This document shows positions 59,652 through 64,000 of a stretch of DNA of 64,000 nt, in pieces. The stretch's first letter is position 1. Each line of letters starts with the position of its first letter. The stretch comes from Hyphomicrobiales bacterium (GTDB lineage: Bacteria > Pseudomonadota > Alphaproteobacteria > Rhizobiales > Xanthobacteraceae), in assembly GCA_021730985.1 (NCBI GenBank), contig JAKFYI010000046.1, forward strand, positions 1 through 64,000, written 5' to 3'. A program made the position numbers and the translations under genes. The notes under the pieces are model-generated. The model made no database searches. It was not told the origin of the DNA and saw nothing but the letters and a program-made list of their open reading frames with translations.

Positions 59652-60542
59652 CTACGCCGCGGCGGCGCGGGCCTGCATCGGAAAATACTTGTCCAGCCAG
59701 TCATAGATCACGGTGCGCACCCGCGTGTTGCTCTCCGCGAACATGAAATGGTCGGTCTCGGCGAACAGATGCAGGTCGCACGGCTGGGCCGAACGCTTGA
59801 ACATTTCGATCGACTGCTCGGTCGGCGTCACCGAGTCCACCGACGAGTGTAGCAGCAGGATCGGCCGCCCGGCGGCGTTGCCGATCACGTTGTCGGCGCG
59901 GAAGTCGCACATGCTCTGCGCCGTCTCGGCGGTGAACATCTGGATCGAATTGCTGGCCAGATGACCGCGCAGGTGCGGCGGGATCGGCACGATGTCGTAG
60001 CGCGGCACCATCAGCGACGTGCCGGTCGCTGTGCGATGGCGCTTGCCCTCGGCCAGCATATCGGTGAATTTTTTCCAGGCCTCGGGGCCGGGATGCTGGC
60101 CGCGAAACTTGCGCTCGCCGTCGCCCCAGCCGCCGGACGAGATCGCGGCGGCCACGCGCTTGTCCACGCCGCAGACATAGACCGCGATGGCGGCGCCGAA
60201 GCTCGAACCGATCATGCCGATGCGGTCGCCATCGACGTTGGGATGCTTGGCGAGCAGGGTCAGCCCGTCGCTCGCGGCCTGCACCTGCTCGAGGCAGATC
60301 AGGTTGCCGCGCTCGCCCTCGCTGTCGCCGCAGCCGGGCATGTCGAAGCGAAGCGTGACGTAGCCGAGCTTTTCGAACATCGCGCAGGGCTCGAGCACGT
60401 TGCTCGACGTCGAATTGCTGCCGAAGCCGTGCATGACGATCCAGGCGGGGCGGCGCTCACCGGATTTGACGCCATCGGGGACGCGGATCGTGCCGGAAAG
60501 CTTGCGGCCATCGGAAACAAACGTGACTTTCGTGTCGGCCAT
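59652..60542 (-). CDS. Alpha/beta hydrolase (dienelactone-hydrolase/acyl-peptidase-like)
   Basis: 296-residue cytoplasmic hydrolase. The oxyanion region is WIVMHGFGSNSTSSN, followed by LRFDMPGCGDSEGERG, the nucleophile elbow MIGSSFGAAIAV, an Asp region ILLLHSSVDSVTP and His in FAETDHFMF. ATG 60542 (MADTKVTFVSDGRKLSGTIR) has GGGAG upstream; the frame is open to 61079 without coding character. The substrate is unknown. Confidence 0.85.
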   Translation of the reverse strand: MADTKVTFVSDGRKLSGTIRVPDGVKSGERRPAWIVMHGFGSNSTSSNVLEPCAMFEKLGYVTLRFDMPGCGDSEGERGNLICLEQVQAASDGLTLLAKHPNVDGDRIGMIGSSFGAAIAVYVCGVDKRVAAAISSGGWGDGERKFRGQHPGPEAWKKFTDMLAEGKRHRTATGTSLMVPRYDIVPIPPHLRGHLASNSIQMFTAETAQSMCDFRADNVIGNAAGRPILLLHSSVDSVTPTEQSIEMFKRSAQPCDLHLFAETDHFMFAESNTRVRTVIYDWLDKYFPMQARAAAA

Positions 60543-60758
60543 CTCGATTTCACTCCCTGCGCAGCGGCTTGGCCCGCCTGCGTTAACCACGCCAAAGCTT
60601 AACGCACCAGCGTCAACCCCCGAGCCCCAACCTATAGTGCCTGTCCGAGTTGCGGCACGCAATTGCGCCTTGCGCCGGTAACCTTTCGTCTTGCAGATTA
60701 ACTTCCACGAGGAGGCCACCTCAAGCCCGACGCGAGCGATCGCGATGTGGAGGTGGAT

Positions 60759-61052
60759 GTGTTGAACTTCAGTCTGACGGCCCTGAGCAACGAGTTTCTC
60801 GTTGGTGTCGCGGTCGCTGCCATCGTCATCAGCGCGCTGGTTGCTTCTTCCCTGTTCCGCAATCTGGCGCTGGCGCTCGCAGCCGGCGCCGTCGTCCTGC
60901 TCTATCTGCAGGGTGGGATTGGCGCATTGATCGCAACCTCCAAGATTCTGGAAACGGAAATCCGGGCAACCCCGGACTTCTCGCAGGGCCTGATGGTTGG
61001 CTTGGCGATCTCGGCGGTGTTCCTGGTGGGAATGCGGCAGCGCGCGGCGTAG
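60759..61052 (+). CDS. Small hydrophobic membrane protein
   Basis: 97-residue protein with three likely membrane segments (EFLVGVAVAAIVISALVASS, LALALAAGAVVLLYLQGGIG, GLMVGLAISAVFLVGM). GTG 60759 is chosen because GGAGG (60749-60753) lies 5 bases before it. A GTG at 60747 would add four residues, but it would overlap that ribosome binding site. I do not recognise a family. Upstream (60586-60605) are two TTAAC motifs facing each other, not at CtrA spacing. Confidence 0.68.
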   Translation: MLNFSLTALSNEFLVGVAVAAIVISALVASSLFRNLALALAAGAVVLLYLQGGIGALIATSKILETEIRATPDFSQGLMVGLAISAVFLVGMRQRAA

Positions 61053-61161
61053 CGGCCAAACAAGACGAGCCAAGCCCAAAGCGCCACCGCCCCGCCGGTT
61101 TTCCGGCGAGGCACGCCTGCGGCATCATGATACTACTCGGCCAACTCGCGGCGGCACCCGG

Positions 61162-62973
61162 TCAATAAAGCGGGAGCGCCAAGGCCCCGCGCGGCCCCAC
61201 CAGCACACCCGTGGTCTGATCCGCCTCGAGCGTGATCGTTTCCGCCTTCGGCGCCTGTTTGCCCAGTTGCACCGTCATCTTGTAGGTGCCGGCGGGAAGA
61301 TCGAGCTTCGGCCCGTTCGGCTCTTTCGCGCCCACGCCGGGAGCCACGCGGATGGTCTTGGTCTGGATTTTGATGACGGCCGGCTGGTCTTCGATGTTGC
61401 CGAACACGACCTTCGACTGTCCCGGATTCGGTGCAATGCCATCTTTCTTGGCCTGCGCCTCCTTGCGCAACGTAAGCCGCACCTCCGTCAGGCCGGCGTC
61501 CACATGCCGCTTCAGCGTTAACAACGCTGCGCCATCCGGCGCGGCGTAGCGCAGTTGCGCCTCATCGGCGGGAGGCGTGACACGGCTACCGGGCACTTCG
61601 GTCCAGCCGCGCGCGGCCAGTTCGCGCTGATAGAACGCCAGGATATCCGTCAGGCTCGCGGGCACTCGCGCCATCGCCTCCTGGCGGTAGGGCGTGCGTT
61701 CGATCGATGAGCCGGTGTTGGGAGACGGCACGATCAGCCCACGCTGATCGGACACGACCAGCTTATCGAAGCCGACCTGGTCGGGCGGCGGGCCGCTGCG
61801 CGACGCATGTTGCACCGGCGGCTGCCCGGCCGCAGGCCTGGCTATGTCCGCAGGTGGAGCCGTCACAAGGCCGCGCCCGCGCGCCGTGACGGATACATCC
61901 TGCGCGCGCGCCATGATTGTGAACGAGATCGGGTCGCGGGCCTTCTTGAAACTCAGCGCCACCATGTTCTCGCTGTTGATGACGCTGCGCTCTTCCGCCC
62001 AGCCGAGCTTCTTCATCTCGGCGCGGTAGAATGCGGACAGCGCGTGAACGCTCGACGAGGTCTGGAATTCCAGGCGGCCGGCCCCGTTGTCGTACTTGAT
62101 TTCATTCGCCGTATCCGGAATCGGAATTGGTGCGCCGAACGAGGATGACATGGCTTGCAGCGGCGTCTCGCCCGGGACCGGCATCGACTGCGGCGACGGC
62201 GACCGCACGGGGCGCTCGGTCCGTTCGGCCTCGGTCATCATCTGTTTCGCGATATCGAGCATCTGCTTCATGTCGGCGACGTCGCTCCTGCCGCGCGGCG
62301 CGGCCGCCGTGTCGCGGAGATGGTGCCCCTCGACCGGCAGCACGGTAATCCGCGTCCGGCCGTCGTTGATGCGGGTGATCGCCAGAAAAACCTGCGTGCC
62401 GTCCGGCTTGGTGAAGATCGGACTGCCGGACCGCGTCCGCGTCGGTGACAACTCCCAACCGGCCGCCTGCATGTCGCGCATCATGGCGTCGCGTGGCGGT
62501 TCGATGCCCGGCAGCATATAGGCGTAGAGTTGCGGCCTTTCAGGATCGTAGCCGAAATCGGCCGCTCCGGCCGGGAACGGAATGTTGTGGGCAAGCGGGC
62601 GGGCTTCGTAGGTGATCCGCGTTGCCAGAGCATCGCGCGTGGCATGAGCCACCACGATGCGCACGCTGTGCGGTCCCTTCTTGAGCGTGGCGATCACCAC
62701 ACTTTCACCGGCCGTGGTCCTCCCGCTGTTGAGGACGTATCGCTGCCAGCCATCCTTGGCGAGCAGTTCGAGCACGGCGGTCGCCCGGGTTTGCACGGCG
62801 GGCGCCGGCAGATCGTAGGCGGTAAGATCGGCCGACGGCGTGAACGCGTCCGTACCGCCTTCGAGACGCGGCAGCTTGCGTGTATCCAGCGGATCGTTCG
62901 CTCGCGCGGGCGCGGCGAAAATCGCGACAGCGAGACAGGCAAGGGTCAGCAAGCGAAGAACCATGTGCGGCAT
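61162..62973 (-). CDS. Large exported protein with repeated helix-strand modules
   Basis: 603-residue predicted periplasmic or surface protein with a signal peptide (cut near APARAN). At least two segments share the pattern LSAFYRAEMKKLGWAEE and LAFYQRELAARGWTEVPGSR; looser copies are ELLAKDGWQRYVL and MMRDMQAAGWELS. Each is followed by beta-rich sequence (for example MVALSFKKARDPISFTIMAR). The C-terminal 80 residues (DLPAGTYKMTVQLGKQ) look like an Ig-type fold. ATG 62973 has GGAG upstream; a longer frame to 63144 lacks a leader. I do not recognise a family. Confidence 0.72.
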   Translation of the reverse strand: MPHMVLRLLTLACLAVAIFAAPARANDPLDTRKLPRLEGGTDAFTPSADLTAYDLPAPAVQTRATAVLELLAKDGWQRYVLNSGRTTAGESVVIATLKKGPHSVRIVVAHATRDALATRITYEARPLAHNIPFPAGAADFGYDPERPQLYAYMLPGIEPPRDAMMRDMQAAGWELSPTRTRSGSPIFTKPDGTQVFLAITRINDGRTRITVLPVEGHHLRDTAAAPRGRSDVADMKQMLDIAKQMMTEAERTERPVRSPSPQSMPVPGETPLQAMSSSFGAPIPIPDTANEIKYDNGAGRLEFQTSSSVHALSAFYRAEMKKLGWAEERSVINSENMVALSFKKARDPISFTIMARAQDVSVTARGRGLVTAPPADIARPAAGQPPVQHASRSGPPPDQVGFDKLVVSDQRGLIVPSPNTGSSIERTPYRQEAMARVPASLTDILAFYQRELAARGWTEVPGSRVTPPADEAQLRYAAPDGAALLTLKRHVDAGLTEVRLTLRKEAQAKKDGIAPNPGQSKVVFGNIEDQPAVIKIQTKTIRVAPGVGAKEPNGPKLDLPAGTYKMTVQLGKQAPKAETITLEADQTTGVLVGPRGALALPLY

Positions 62974-63317
62974 CGCGATCACTCCGTGTGGAATCCGCTG
63001 CGCGGCTTCTCGTTTGGTCAATGGAAAACGGGCGTCTTGAACGGCGCAGCATAGTCCGCCGCCGCCGGGACCGCGACAGCCTGAATCGGCGCCGGGAGCC
63101 CAACCGGCAACAATGGTTTCGAAAAGGTGGCGCGACCGGGACAATCGCCTGGGCCAATCGACCGGGACAACCGACGCCCCGGCTCAAACCGCCGGGCTCG
63201 ATTGGATCCGCACCGCAAGCCTACGCCGGCGATGCCGCCATGCCATCGCGCAACTGCAGCACAGCGTTGGAGCGCGCGGCGCTCCCTGCGGACGGCCCGA
63301 TCTTCAGGACGGACGCC
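62974..63317. other. Intergenic region without a recognised gene
   Basis: 344 bp between two minus-strand genes. Short frames exist on both strands, but none has a signal peptide, family motif or ribosome binding site. I see nothing else in it. Confidence 0.5.
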
Positions 63318-64000
63318 CTAATTCGTCTTGATGCCCGCGGTTCGGATGATGTTCGCCCAACGGACGCCGTCGGCCTTGAGGAATGCGCTCAATGCTTCCG
63401 GCGTCGAACGCTGCGTCTGGAAGCCGAGCTTCATCAGGCGCTCCTGCATGTCCGGCGTCGAGACGACCGCCTCGATCTCCCGGTTGAGGACCGCGATGAT
63501 CTCCTTCGGCGTCTTGGCGGGGGCCAGGACGCCGACCACGGCGTCGCATTCGATGTCCTTGTAGCCCGCCTCGATCAGGGTCGGCACGTCGGGCAATCCC
63601 TTCAGGCGTGTCTTGCCGCCGACCGCGAGCGCGCGCAGCTTGCCCTCAAGGTGATGGGGAATGGTCGCCGCCGCAGAGCCGACGCTGATCGGCGTGTGGC
63701 CGCCGACGGTTGACGCAATCGCGGGACCGCCGCCACCGAAGGGAACCTGCACAAGGTCGAGCTTGAGCGCGGAACGAAACAGCTCGCCGGTCAGGTGCGA
63801 GCCGGTGCCGGCGCCAGCCATCGCGTAGCTGTATTTGTTTGGATTGGCCCGGATCAGCGCAACAAGCTCCTGCACCGTCTTGGCCGGCACGTCCGGATGC
63901 ACCGCAAGAACCTGCATCGTGGTCGCGGCGATGGCCGCCGCTTCGAAATCGTTGATGGGATCGTAAGCCACCTTGCTCTGCAACACCGGGTTGGTGACGA
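63318..64000 (-). CDS. Bug/TctC-family solute-binding protein (orphan 3, N-terminus beyond the window)
   Basis: The C-terminal 227 or so codons of a periplasmic Bug protein. No in-frame stop occurs before base 64000, and the signal peptide and first lobe are outside. Recognised by YDPINDFEAAAIAATTMQVL, KYSYAMAGAGTGSHLTGELF, VQVPFGGGGPAIASTVGGHT and LPDVPTLIEAGYKDIECDAV. It is clearly of the same family as the proteins at 12901 and 18752. Confidence 0.92.
   Translation of the reverse strand, partial: VTNPVLQSKVAYDPINDFEAAAIAATTMQVLAVHPDVPAKTVQELVALIRANPNKYSYAMAGAGTGSHLTGELFRSALKLDLVQVPFGGGGPAIASTVGGHTPISVGSAAATIPHHLEGKLRALAVGGKTRLKGLPDVPTLIEAGYKDIECDAVVGVLAPAKTPKEIIAVLNREIEAVVSTPDMQERLMKLGFQTQRSTPEALSAFLKADGVRWANIIRTAGIKTN

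Noticed and set aside
60586..60605. TTAACCACGCC...GCTTAACG as a CtrA box
   Set aside because: The two TTAA motifs are separated by 12 bases, not 7, so it does not fit the consensus.

Overview
The window comes from a high-GC alphaproteobacterium of the order Hyphomicrobiales, most like the Bradyrhizobium/Rhodopseudomonas/Pseudolabrys group. This is inferred from gene content and order: a Caulobacter-type ctrA-sciP-chpT-flbD set, a flagellar cluster of the Bradyrhizobium polar type, several Bug/TctC solute-binding proteins, and small dispersed palindromic repeats. No database search was run. Most of the window looks like ordinary chromosome; one short stretch at 43.1-43.8 kb is visibly AT-richer.

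1-6.8 kb: the head of the division and cell-wall (dcw) operon on the minus strand (rsmH, ftsL, ftsI, then murE cut by the window edge), with no mraZ before rsmH. On the plus strand follow a PRC-barrel exported protein, an N-acetylmuramoyl-L-alanine amidase and the RNase P RNA gene. 7.1-19.8 kb: a transport and catabolism region. It holds a nitrate/taurine-type ABC importer with an alpha/beta hydrolase, three tandem ModA-like binding proteins, an orphan Bug protein, a Rieske protein with an amidohydrolase, a complete TRAP transporter and a second orphan Bug protein. 19.8-23.2 kb: DoxX, tRNA-Met(CAU), an unknown small protein, a PmtA-like methyltransferase and mnmA.

23.5-38.9 kb: flagellar and cell-cycle region (fliK, flgD, sciP, a Phd/VapC toxin-antitoxin pair, fliF, fliG, fliH, fliN, flbD, a DUF952 gene, flhA, a small membrane protein, then divergent fliJ-fliI and ctrA). 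CtrA-box-like sequences lie before sciP, fliF, flhA, fliI and ctrA. Six GANTC sites are packed into 170 bp upstream of ctrA. The 3' end of ctrA and its terminator are duplicated as a perfect 107-bp direct repeat. 39.3-46.2 kb: an NVNR-repeat exported protein, a CoA-transferase/MaoC-hydratase/CitE-lyase set that looks like a C5-dicarboxylate (itaconate or mesaconate type) pathway, an AT-rich islet with a membrane protein and a 27-codon micro-ORF, a two-domain VOC protein and a quinone oxidoreductase.

46.2-52.7 kb: a chemotaxis operon on the minus strand (chpT, cheA hybrid, cheW, cheY, cheB, cheR), with an exact TTAA-N7-TTAAC CtrA box between chpT and cheA. The window therefore carries CtrA, its phosphorelay donor ChpT, its antagonist SciP and several likely CtrA targets. 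52.8-64 kb: cysQ, a YHS protein, an EipA-type envelope protein (DUF1134), a HigBA toxin-antitoxin pair with a recognisable promoter and operator, a long membrane-anchored coiled-coil protein, DUF2927 and DUF3551 exported proteins, an Ldh-type dehydrogenase, an alpha/beta hydrolase, a small membrane protein, a large exported protein with repeated modules, and a third Bug protein cut by the window edge.
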